From contig CAWFAP010000007.1 of NCBI GenBank assembly GCA_963813975.1, positions 806,001-870,000 of the forward strand: a stretch of DNA of 64,000 nucleotides. The letters are read 5' to 3'. The stretch is from RYN-230 sp963813975. GTDB lineage: Bacteria > Actinomycetota > Actinomycetes > Streptosporangiales > Streptosporangiaceae. A program made the position numbers and the translations under genes. Shown here piece by piece: positions 57,425-64,000 of the stretch. Positions within the stretch are counted from its first letter, which is position 1, and each line of letters begins with the position of its first letter. Under the pieces are notes generated by a model. The model saw only the letters and a list, made by a program, of their open reading frames with translations. It had not been told where the DNA came from and made no database searches.

Positions 57425-58696
57425 ATGGAAACTGCGCAGCCCGGGCCCGGCGGCCCGGTCCGTGACATCGTCCTGCTCGGCTCGACCGGCTCGATCGGGA
57501 CCCAGGCCGCGGACATCATGCGGCGTAATCCCGGCCGGTTCCGGCTGGCCGGGCTGGCCGCGGGCGGGGGCCAGCCCGGCCTGCTGGCGGCCCAGGCTCT
57601 TGAGTTCGGGGCCGAGGTGGTCGCCGTGGCCCGGGAGGACGCCGCGGGCGACGTTCGCGAGGCGCTGCGGGCCCAGGCGTCCGGGACCGGTCATGCCCGC
57701 CCGCTGCCCAAGGTCCTGGCGGGCCCGGACGCGGTGGCGGAGGCCGCCACGTGGCCCTGTGACGTCGTGCTGAACGCCGTCACCGGATCGGTCGGCCTGG
57801 CCGCCACGCTGGCCGCCCTGGAGGCCGGCCGGACGCTGGCGCTGGCCAACAAGGAGTCCCTGATCGTCGGCGGCCCGCTGGTCGCGGGCAAGGCGGCCCC
57901 GGGCCAGATCGTGCCCGTCGATTCCGAGCATTCGGCCATCGCCCAGTGCCTGCGCGGCGGCCGCGCCAGCGAGGTGGGCCGCCTGGTGCTGACGGCCAGC
58001 GGCGGCCCTTTCCTCGGCCGCGGCAAGGACGAGCTCGAGCACGTGACCCCGGCCCAGGCCCTGGCCCACCCGAACTGGGACATGGGGCCGGTCATCACGA
58101 TCAACTCGGCGACGCTGGTCAACAAGGGCCTGGAGCTGATCGAGGCGCACCTGCTGTTCGGCATCGGGTTCGACCGGATCGAGGTGGTGGTGCACCCGCA
58201 GTCGGTCATCCACTCCATGGTCGAGTTCACCGACGGCGCGACCATCGCCCAGGCCAGCCCGCCGGACATGCGGATCCCGATCGCGCTGGGGATGGCCTGG
58301 CCGGACCGGGTCCCCGACGCGGGACCTGCTCTCGACTGGGGCCGCGCGCACAGCTGGACCTTCCAGCCGCTGGACCATGAGGCATTCCCGGCCGTCGGGC
58401 TGGCCCGGGAGGCGGGCCGTACCGGCGGCACCGCGCCAGCCGTCTACAACGCGGCCAACGAGATCTGCGTCGAGGCATTCCGGGCGGGCCGGATCGCGTT
58501 CCCCCGAATCGTGGACACGGTGGCGAAGGTAGTCTCTGAGCATGAGAGCGCGGCCCGGGACGCGGTCACCCTGGAGGCCGTGCTCGCCGCGGATCGCTGG
58601 GCGCGGATCCGGGCCCAGGAACTGACTGGCGAAGGACGAGACGGCGTGCGTGAGGCCCGCAGCGGGACACGCCGAGAGGGGGAGTCGGCCGGATGA
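57425..58696 (+). CDS. dxr: 1-deoxy-D-xylulose 5-phosphate reductoisomerase
   Basis: 423 residues (ATG 57416 also in frame). NADPH-binding LLGSTGSIGTQAADI, LANKESLIVGG, metal/substrate residues in VPVDSEHSAIAQCL, TASGGPF, HPNWDMGPVITINSATL and NAANEICVEAF are all present. Catalyses the first committed step of the MEP isoprenoid pathway. It overlaps the M50 protease gene by 4 nt (ATGA), and ispG follows, the normal actinobacterial order. The C-terminal ~20 residues are charged and variable. Confidence 0.96.
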   Translation: METAQPGPGGPVRDIVLLGSTGSIGTQAADIMRRNPGRFRLAGLAAGGGQPGLLAAQALEFGAEVVAVAREDAAGDVREALRAQASGTGHARPLPKVLAGPDAVAEAATWPCDVVLNAVTGSVGLAATLAALEAGRTLALANKESLIVGGPLVAGKAAPGQIVPVDSEHSAIAQCLRGGRASEVGRLVLTASGGPFLGRGKDELEHVTPAQALAHPNWDMGPVITINSATLVNKGLELIEAHLLFGIGFDRIEVVVHPQSVIHSMVEFTDGATIAQASPPDMRIPIALGMAWPDRVPDAGPALDWGRAHSWTFQPLDHEAFPAVGLAREAGRTGGTAPAVYNAANEICVEAFRAGRIAFPRIVDTVAKVVSEHESAARDAVTLEAVLAADRWARIRAQELTGEGRDGVREARSGTRREGESAG

Positions 58697-59877
58697 CCCT
58701 GCTCGGCTGGATCATCTTCATCTTCGCCCTCCTCTTCTCGATCATGCTGCACGAGGCGGGGCACTTCGCCACGGCGAAGAAGTTCCGGATGAAAGTCACC
58801 CAGTTCTTCGTGGGTTTCGGCCAGACCCTGTGGTCCCGGGTCCGGGGCGAGACCGAGTACGGCATCAAGGCCATCCCCGCGGGCGGATTCGTCAAGATCG
58901 TCGGCATGACGGCCCTGGAGGACGTGGATCCCGAGGACGAGGCGCGCTCCTTCCGCAGGCAGCCGGGCTGGCAGCGGATAATCGTGCTGGCCGCCGGGTC
59001 GTTCATGCACTTCGCGCTGGCCTTCGTGCTGCTGTTCATCCTGGCCGCGGGGATCGGCCTGTCCAACACCAACTCCTCAACGATCGGGGCCATCGACCCC
59101 TGCGTGCCGACCAGCATCACCGCGACCAGCTGCACCAAGTCCAATCCCGCGTCCCCAGCGGTCAAGGCCGGGCTCCGCTCCGGTGACAAGATCGTCGCGC
59201 TCGGGGGCACGCGCGTGCACACCTGGAATCAGCTGGGGGCGGCGATCCGGGCGCAGAAGCCGGGCAGCCCGGTGAACGTCACCGTGCTCCGGAACGGCCA
59301 CCAGCTGACCCTGCACCCCTCGATGGCCGTGGTCACCGGGCGCAAGGGTTCCTACCTCGGCGTCTCCCCGGCGGTGCTGTACGCGACGGTGAACCCGATC
59401 CGTGCGGTCACCTACGCGGGCTCGGAATTCGGCCAGGTCGTGGTCGGCTCGGTCAAGGCCCTCGGCAGCATCCCGAAGGCCATTCCCGAACTATTCGCCA
59501 AGAACCGGAGCAGCACCGCGGGCGGCAACGTGACCAGCGTGGTCGGCGCGGGGGAGTACACCGGCCAGGCGTTCGCGGCCAATGTCGGCTGGCAGACCAA
59601 GGTCTCGATCGTGCTGCTCATCGTGATCTCGCTGAACATCTTCGTTGGCCTGTTCAACCTGCTGCCGTTGCTCCCGCTGGACGGCGGCCACCTGGCTGTG
59701 GTCATCTACGAGCAGATCCGGTCCGCGATCGCCCGGCTCCGCCGCCGGCCCGACCCGGGACTGGTGGATATGCGTAAGCTTCTCCCGCTCAGTGTCGGGG
59801 TGTTCGCCCTGCTGGTCGGCTTCGGCCTGCTGCTGATCATGGCGGACCTCGTGAATCCGGTCCACATACCCCAGTGA
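58693..59877 (+). CDS. rip1: M50 site-2 membrane protease (RseP/Rip1 family)
   Basis: 394 residues. Zinc motif HEAGH (IMLHEAGHFATAKKF) in the first membrane helix and LDGGH (LPLLPLDGGHLAVVI) in the third conserved helix. A PDZ domain covers ~135–220 (AGLRSGDKIVALGGTRV). Cleaves membrane-anchored anti-sigma factors within the bilayer; Rip1 in mycobacteria controls several sigma pathways. Its place between dxr and ispG is conserved. Confidence 0.95.
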   Translation: MTLLGWIIFIFALLFSIMLHEAGHFATAKKFRMKVTQFFVGFGQTLWSRVRGETEYGIKAIPAGGFVKIVGMTALEDVDPEDEARSFRRQPGWQRIIVLAAGSFMHFALAFVLLFILAAGIGLSNTNSSTIGAIDPCVPTSITATSCTKSNPASPAVKAGLRSGDKIVALGGTRVHTWNQLGAAIRAQKPGSPVNVTVLRNGHQLTLHPSMAVVTGRKGSYLGVSPAVLYATVNPIRAVTYAGSEFGQVVVGSVKALGSIPKAIPELFAKNRSSTAGGNVTSVVGAGEYTGQAFAANVGWQTKVSIVLLIVISLNIFVGLFNLLPLLPLDGGHLAVVIYEQIRSAIARLRRRPDPGLVDMRKLLPLSVGVFALLVGFGLLLIMADLVNPVHIPQ

Positions 59878-60027
59878 GGGTGATGCGGACCAGTGGCCCG
59901 CCCGGGGATGGTCTTGCCCGGGGCGGTGGTTGGTGCAAGTGGTGCGGACGTGAACGCAGATATCTGGATAACGCGACCCTTCGGCTAAGTCACCCTTTGA
60001 CCAGGACACAGTGAGGGATAAAGGATC

Positions 60028-61191
60028 ATGAGTATTGATCTAGGCATGCCACAGCCCGCGGTTGAGCCCCTGGCGCCGCGGCGGAAGTCGCGCCAGATCA
60101 TGGTGGGCAAGGGGAAGCACGCGGTCCCGGTGGGCGGCGGTGCGCCCGTGTCGGTGCAGTCGATGTGCACCACGGTGACCGCCGACGTGAACGCCACACT
60201 GCAGCAGATCGCGGAGCTGACCGCGTCCGGCTGCCAGATCGTCCGGGTCGCGGTGCCGTCGCAGGACGACGCCGACGCGCTGCCGGAAATTGCCCGCAAG
60301 TCGCAGATCCCGGTGATCGCGGACATTCACTTCCAGCCCAAGTACGTGTTCGCCGCCATCGATGCGGGCTGCGGCGCGGTCCGGGTCAACCCCGGCAACA
60401 TCAAGGCGTTCGACGACAAGGTCGCGGAGATCGCCCGGGCGGCATCGGCGGCCGAGATCCCGATCAGGATCGGCGTGAACGCGGGCTCGCTGGACAAGCG
60501 CCTGCTGGCCAAGCATGGCCGGGCCACCGCCGCCGCCCTGGTGGAGTCGGCGCTGTGGGAGTGCTCGCTGTTCGAGGAGCACGGCTTCACCGACATCAAG
60601 ATCTCCGTGAAGCACCACGACCCGGTCGTCATGATCGCCGCGTACCGGCAACTGGCCCAGGCCTGCGACTACCCGCTGCACCTTGGGGTGACCGAGGCCG
60701 GGCCGGCCTTCCAGGGGACGGTCAAGTCCGCCGCCGCGTTCGGCGCGCTGCTCGCCGAGGGGATCGGGGACACCATCCGGGTGTCGCTGTCTGCGCCCCC
60801 GGTCGAGGAGGTCAAGGTAGGCAACGCGATCCTGGAGTCGCTCGGCCTGCGCGACCGCGGCCTGGAGATCGTGTCCTGCCCCTCCTGCGGCCGGGCCCAG
60901 GTCAACGTGTACACCCTGGCGGACCAGGTCACCGCGGGCCTCGAAGGCCTGGAGGTGCCGCTGCGCGTGGCGGTGATGGGCTGCGTCGTCAACGGCCCCG
61001 GCGAGGCGCGCGAAGCGGACCTGGGAGTTGCGTCCGGCAACGGCAAGGGGCAGATCTTCGTCAAGGGTGAGGTCATCAAGACCGTGCCGGAGTCACAGAT
61101 CGTGGAGACCCTCATCGAGGAGGCCATGAAGCTCGCCGAGACCATGGCCGGCGATGTGCCGCCCGCCGCGCCCGAGGTCAGCGTCTCCTGA
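60028..61191 (+). CDS. ispG: 4-hydroxy-3-methylbut-2-enyl diphosphate synthase (flavodoxin/ferredoxin type)
   Basis: 387 residues. TIM-barrel domain first (VQSMCTTVTADVNAT, ADIHFQPKYVFAAI, RVNPGNIK), then the [4Fe-4S] domain with Cys in CPSCGR and GCVVNGPGEA. It converts MEcPP to HMBPP in the MEP pathway. An intergenic gap of 150 bp separates it from the protease gene. Confidence 0.96.
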   Translation: MSIDLGMPQPAVEPLAPRRKSRQIMVGKGKHAVPVGGGAPVSVQSMCTTVTADVNATLQQIAELTASGCQIVRVAVPSQDDADALPEIARKSQIPVIADIHFQPKYVFAAIDAGCGAVRVNPGNIKAFDDKVAEIARAASAAEIPIRIGVNAGSLDKRLLAKHGRATAAALVESALWECSLFEEHGFTDIKISVKHHDPVVMIAAYRQLAQACDYPLHLGVTEAGPAFQGTVKSAAAFGALLAEGIGDTIRVSLSAPPVEEVKVGNAILESLGLRDRGLEIVSCPSCGRAQVNVYTLADQVTAGLEGLEVPLRVAVMGCVVNGPGEAREADLGVASGNGKGQIFVKGEVIKTVPESQIVETLIEEAMKLAETMAGDVPPAAPEVSVS

Positions 61192-61232
61192 TGATCAGCT
61201 AACCGGTGGCCCGCAAGCACCCGGCCGGGGGG

Positions 61233-61790
61233 CTAACCGGCGGCCAGCCGCGCCACCGCGTCCACCACCGTGGCGCGGCGGCGGCCGCGGTCCGGCGCGG
61301 CCTGGCCGAACTCGGGATTCATCGACGCCCATGAGGTCGACACCGACTGGACCAGTGCGAGCAGCTCGACCGGGTCGTAGCGGGCGGTCAGCAGCCCGGC
61401 CCGCTGGGCCTGCCCCAGCTGGTCCAGGCGGGCCTGGTTGACCTCGACCACGGCCTGCAGTGACTCTCCCGGCGGGCGCTCCAGCCGGTACCAGATCGAC
61501 AGCCGCAGCGCGGCCGGATCGTCCTCGAAGTAGTCGAACAAGCGCCCGGCATAGCCGGGCAGGTCGCCCGCGTCGAACGGCACCTGCTCCAGGTAACCGG
61601 CGACGTGGGCCGTGAAAACCGCCCCGAAGAGCTGGTCCTTGCTGCCGAAGTAGGCGTAGATCATCGCCTTGTTGCAGCCCGCGGCCGCGGCGATGCGGTC
61701 GATCCGGGCCCCCGCGATCCCGAAGGCCGCGAACTCCTCGGTCGCGGCGGCCAGCAGCCGCCGCCTGGTCCGGTTCGCGTCACGTGCCAC
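61233..61790 (-). CDS. TetR-family repressor
   Basis: 185 residues, GTG start at 61790. Helix-turn-helix: ATEEFAAFGIAGARIDRIAAAAGCNKAMIYAYFGSKDQL. The remaining ~130 residues form the ligand domain with YRLERPPGESLQ and SVSTSWASMNPEFG. Divergent from the SDR gene with two AACTAGTCAGTT sites between; it very likely controls both. Confidence 0.92.
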   Translation of the reverse strand: MARDANRTRRRLLAAATEEFAAFGIAGARIDRIAAAAGCNKAMIYAYFGSKDQLFGAVFTAHVAGYLEQVPFDAGDLPGYAGRLFDYFEDDPAALRLSIWYRLERPPGESLQAVVEVNQARLDQLGQAQRAGLLTARYDPVELLALVQSVSTSWASMNPEFGQAAPDRGRRRATVVDAVARLAAG

Positions 61791-61808
61791 CGGCCCAGAC
61801 TAGCAACT

Positions 61809-61820
61809 AACTAGTCAGTT
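61809..61820. promoter_or_regulatory. AACTAGTCAGTT operator, site 1 (TetR)
   Basis: An imperfect palindrome (AACT…AGTT) next to the TetR start. Its right half runs into TTGACA (61819–61824), a possible −35 element for the SDR gene. Preceded by ctaacta, so the dyad may extend outward. Confidence 0.7.
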
Positions 61821-61858
61821 GACATACGGCCGGGCCCTGCGCTTCGATAGAGATATCC

Positions 61859-61870
61859 AACTAGTCAGTT
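61859..61870. promoter_or_regulatory. AACTAGTCAGTT operator, site 2 (TetR)
   Basis: Identical to site 1 and 50 bp from it, in the same orientation, ending 24 bp before the SDR start. Repeated identical operators point to cooperative binding by the TetR protein. Confidence 0.7.
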
Positions 61871-61894
61871 AACAACGCGGCGCAGGAGGCACCA

Positions 61895-62782
61895 ATGGCC
61901 AGGACCTGGCTCATCACCGGCAGCTCCCGGGGCCTCGGGCGGGAGCTCATCCAGGCCGTCCTGGATGACGGCGACAGCGCGGTCGCCGGGGCACGCCGGC
62001 CGGACCAGCTCGACGATCTTGTGGCGCGCTACGGTGCCCGGATCCGGCCCGTGGCGCTCGACGTGACCGACCCGGCCGCGGCCCGCGAGGCGGTCCAGGC
62101 GGCGGTGGGCGGATTCGGGCGCCTCGACGTGGTCGTGAACAACGCCGGCTACGCCACATCCGCGGCCATCGAGGACGTGCCGGACGAGGAGTTCCGCGCC
62201 CAGCTGGAGACCAATCTGTTCGGCGTGGTCAACATGACCAGGGCCGCCCTGCCGGTTCTCCGCGCCCAGCGCTCGGGTCACGTCATCCAGGTCTCATCGA
62301 TCGGGGGCCGGGTCGGCGGTACCCCCGGGATGGGCGGCTACCAGACGGCCAAGTACGCCGTGGAGGGGTTTTCCGAGGTGCTCAGCAACGAGGTCCGGCC
62401 GCTGGGCATCAAGGTCACCATCGTCGAGCCCGGGGCGTTCCGCACCGACTGGGGTGGCTCGTCCATGCGCATCCTGCCGGTCAGCGGGGACTACGAGACG
62501 ACCGTGGGGGAGATGAACCGCTACCGGCGGGCGGCGGACGGCCAGCAGCCGGGCGACCCAGCCCGCGCCGCGAGGATCATCACCGGGATCGCCCGGCTGG
62601 ACGAGCCGCCGCTCCGGCTGCTGCTGGGCTCGGACGCGCTCCGCATCGCCGGGGAATCCGCCGAGGCGCGCGCGGCGGAGGCGGCCGAGTGGGCGGCGGT
62701 CAGCCGGTCGGCCGACTTCGGGGCGGAGCGCCAGCCGCCGCTCCCAGCTACCTCTGCGGGCCCGGCTGGCCATCTCCCCTAG
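61895..62782 (+). CDS. short-chain dehydrogenase/reductase
   Basis: 295 residues, AGGAGG upstream. NAD(P)-binding TGSSRGLGREL, LDVTD, NNAG (VVVNNAGYATS), catalytic Ser in QVSSIGG, and YxxxK in GYQTAKYAVEG are intact. The Arg pair in ITGSSRGL and GARRP favours NADPH. Classical SDR with a ~40-residue acidic C-terminal extension. Regulated by the divergent TetR protein; its ligand probably relates to the SDR substrate. Stop overlaps that of the convergent DeoR gene by 4 nt. Confidence 0.92.
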   Translation: MARTWLITGSSRGLGRELIQAVLDDGDSAVAGARRPDQLDDLVARYGARIRPVALDVTDPAAAREAVQAAVGGFGRLDVVVNNAGYATSAAIEDVPDEEFRAQLETNLFGVVNMTRAALPVLRAQRSGHVIQVSSIGGRVGGTPGMGGYQTAKYAVEGFSEVLSNEVRPLGIKVTIVEPGAFRTDWGGSSMRILPVSGDYETTVGEMNRYRRAADGQQPGDPARAARIITGIARLDEPPLRLLLGSDALRIAGESAEARAAEAAEWAAVSRSADFGAERQPPLPATSAGPAGHLP

Positions 62783-63588
62783 CCAACCTGGCCGTCGGGC
62801 TGGGTGTCCGCCAGGACCAGCTCGCCCACCCGCTCGCGGAGCATGGTCCGGGCCTCCTCATGGAGCAGGGTGTCGGTGATGAACGTGTCCACCTCGTCCA
62901 GCCCGGCAAAGGAACTCAGCCCGACGATGCCCCACTTCGTATGGTCCGCGACCACCGTGACCCGCCGCGCGGCCTGCACGAAGGCCCGGTTGGTCTCCGC
63001 TTCCGCGAGGTTCGGCGTGGTCAGGCCGGCGACCGGGTCGATGCCATGACAGCCCAGGAAGAGCAGGTCCACGTGCAGGGATCGGATCGCGATGTCCGCG
63101 ATCGGGCCGACCAGCGCGTCCGAGGGGGTGCGGATCCCTCCGGTGAGCACGACCTGCGGGGTGGCGCCGAATGGGCCACTGGCCTGCGGTGCCCCGAAGA
63201 TGCTCGCCACCCGGACCGAGTTCGTCACGATCGTCAGCCCGGCCACGTCCAGCAGCTGCTGGGCCAGGGCAAAGGTGGTGGTCCCCGCGGACAGCGCGAT
63301 CGCGGTGCCGGGCGTGACCAGCTCCGCGGCGGCCCGGGCGATGGCCTCCTTCTGCGGCTTTTCCAGCACCGACTTGGCCTCGAAGCCAGGCTCGTGGCTG
63401 CTGGGCGAGCCGGGCAGCACCGCCCCGCCGTGCACCTTCTCGATCAGCCCGGCCCGGGCGAGCGCCTCCAGGTCACGGCGGATCGTCATGTCCGACACGC
63501 CGAGGCGCTGGGTGAGATCGCTGACCCGGGCACTCCCGGCCCGCCGGATGTCCTCCAGGATCAGCGATTGACGGTGTCTGGCGAGCAT
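62779..63588 (-). CDS. DeoR-family transcriptional regulator
   Basis: 269 residues from ATG 63588 (AAGGAAGG upstream). Helix-turn-helix: LARHRQSLILEDIRRAGSARVSDL, MTIRRDLEALARAGLIEKVHGGAV. The C-terminal DeoRC sugar-phosphate domain has SAGTTTFALAQQL, TNSVRVA, LTGGI and VADHTKWG. DeoR regulators usually control sugar-phosphate genes nearby; the target may be the rightward gene beyond 63866. Confidence 0.92.
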   Translation of the reverse strand: MLARHRQSLILEDIRRAGSARVSDLTQRLGVSDMTIRRDLEALARAGLIEKVHGGAVLPGSPSSHEPGFEAKSVLEKPQKEAIARAAAELVTPGTAIALSAGTTTFALAQQLLDVAGLTIVTNSVRVASIFGAPQASGPFGATPQVVLTGGIRTPSDALVGPIADIAIRSLHVDLLFLGCHGIDPVAGLTTPNLAEAETNRAFVQAARRVTVVADHTKWGIVGLSSFAGLDEVDTFITDTLLHEEARTMLRERVGELVLADTQPDGQVG

Positions 63589-63865
63589 CCCTGGACCTTC
63601 CTTACCCCTGGGGGCGGGACCGACGGTGTGCGCAGCCGACCTGTGATGACGCCGGAACCGGATCTTTATATCTTGTGCGTTGACGATCGAGTCTGTGTGA
63701 TTTAGCTTAAGGCTCCAACAAGGGGCGCGTCGTTCCCGATCTTGACCCGGATTGAGAGCGCTAACCTGGGGGTGCGGTAGGCCATCCGGGTGCCCTGATG
63801 TGGCTGAGCACCGGAGCTCTGCGGCCGCCCAGCCTCGGAACACGACCACGATTCGAGGACAGGCG
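63589..63865. promoter_or_regulatory. divergent promoter region with an AGCGCT-centred motif
   Basis: The region upstream of the DeoR gene is AT-richer around 63660–63715 (tttatatcttg, gatttagctt). At 63752–63763 it holds gagagcgctaac, whose centre resembles LacI-family operators (AGCGCT core), though only the core is symmetric. A DeoR site could also lie here. Confidence 0.4.
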
Positions 63866-64000
63866 ATGCAGCGAAGGCGGCCCAGGCTCGTTCCTGGGTC
63901 CCGCCATCCAGCGGAGCCCGCGGGGCGCCAGGGACCGTGGTGCTCCCAGCGTCCGAGACCTGTCCTGCGTCGCGAGGCTGCCCCGGATCCGCGGCAGCTT
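63866..64000 (+). CDS. possible 5' end of a gene cut by the window end
   Basis: An ATG at 63866 with gaggac upstream opens a frame that stays open for all 45 remaining codons. The visible part is Arg/Pro-rich (starts MQRRRPRLVPG) and matches no family I know. Low support: coding is inferred only from the ribosome site, the divergent DeoR gene and the open frame. Confidence 0.35.
   Translation, partial: MQRRRPRLVPGSRHPAEPAGRQGPWCSQRPRPVLRREAAPDPRQL

Noticed and set aside
59890..59930. CCCGGGG-containing repeat upstream of ispG as a regulatory hairpin
   Set aside because: Both copies are self-palindromic GC strings with imperfect pairing; no clear stem-loop or riboswitch.

Overview
This 64-kb window is very GC-rich chromosomal DNA of a high-GC actinomycete. 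The evidence is a mycothiol ligase (mshC), a TmsA/TmsB-like pair for 10-methyl branched fatty acids, the dxr–M50 protease–ispG isoprenoid block, a LytR-CpsA-Psr cell-wall ligase, an ATPase/XRE/DUF397 (whiJ-like) trio, many GTG starts and 4-nt ATGA/GTGA overlaps. A Streptosporangiales-type lineage would fit, but this is only an inference. No phage, conjugative genes, intact insertion sequence or CRISPR array was seen.

Layout. 0–7.5 kb: an ECF sigma factor with a SnoaL-like tail, then two divergent arms around an inverted-repeat operator. The left arm is a VOC-fold protein, a GntR/FCD regulator and an M24-fold protein with one altered metal-ligand position. The right arm is a fused E1 alpha-beta and an E2 of a 2-oxoacid dehydrogenase, with no E3. 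7.6–9 kb: a VapBC toxin-antitoxin pair, a 124-nt duplicated fragment of the E2 gene and tRNA-Lys. 9–25 kb: secreted S53 peptidase, secreted alpha/beta hydrolase, FAD amine oxidase-like enzyme, a low-molecular-weight phosphatase/fructosamine-kinase pair (protein deglycation), an OmpR-type two-component system, a solo LuxR helix-turn-helix protein, an LCP ligase with a methyltransferase, tRNA-His, orn, a PNPOx-fold protein divergent from a MocR regulator, and a frameshifted gene with Trp-Thr hexapeptide repeats. 25–29.6 kb: an APH-fold kinase, a triplicated hairpin, a membrane-anchored VWA protein and a SpoU methyltransferase.

29.8–40.9 kb: a tightly packed eight-gene leftward operon for oligosaccharide use (ROK kinase, family 5 binding lipoprotein, two permeases, two ATPases, GH4 phosphoglycosidase, BadF/BadG kinase) and a divergent ROK repressor, with a perfect 19-bp dyad between them. 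I infer uptake of a beta-glucoside by ABC transport, cytosolic phosphorylation by a kinase and cleavage by the GH4 enzyme.

41–54 kb: a small membrane protein, the ATPase/XRE/DUF397 trio, a CPBP-family membrane protein, a YbaK-fold protein, an amidase, mshC with an apparent C-terminal frameshift, a proline-rich ribbon-helix-helix protein with its own 29-bp dyad, a beta-lactamase-fold hydrolase, an alditol oxidase-like flavoprotein, a small membrane peptide and a DUF4192 protein. 54–64 kb: tmsA/tmsB, dxr, M50 site-2 protease, ispG, a TetR/SDR pair with two identical 12-bp operators, and a DeoR regulator divergent from a probable gene cut by the window end.

Short repeats are unusually common: in-frame 15/18-bp minisatellites in several protein termini, three hairpins with compensatory stem changes between convergent genes, two related long inverted repeats 14 kb apart, and a G-run direct repeat.
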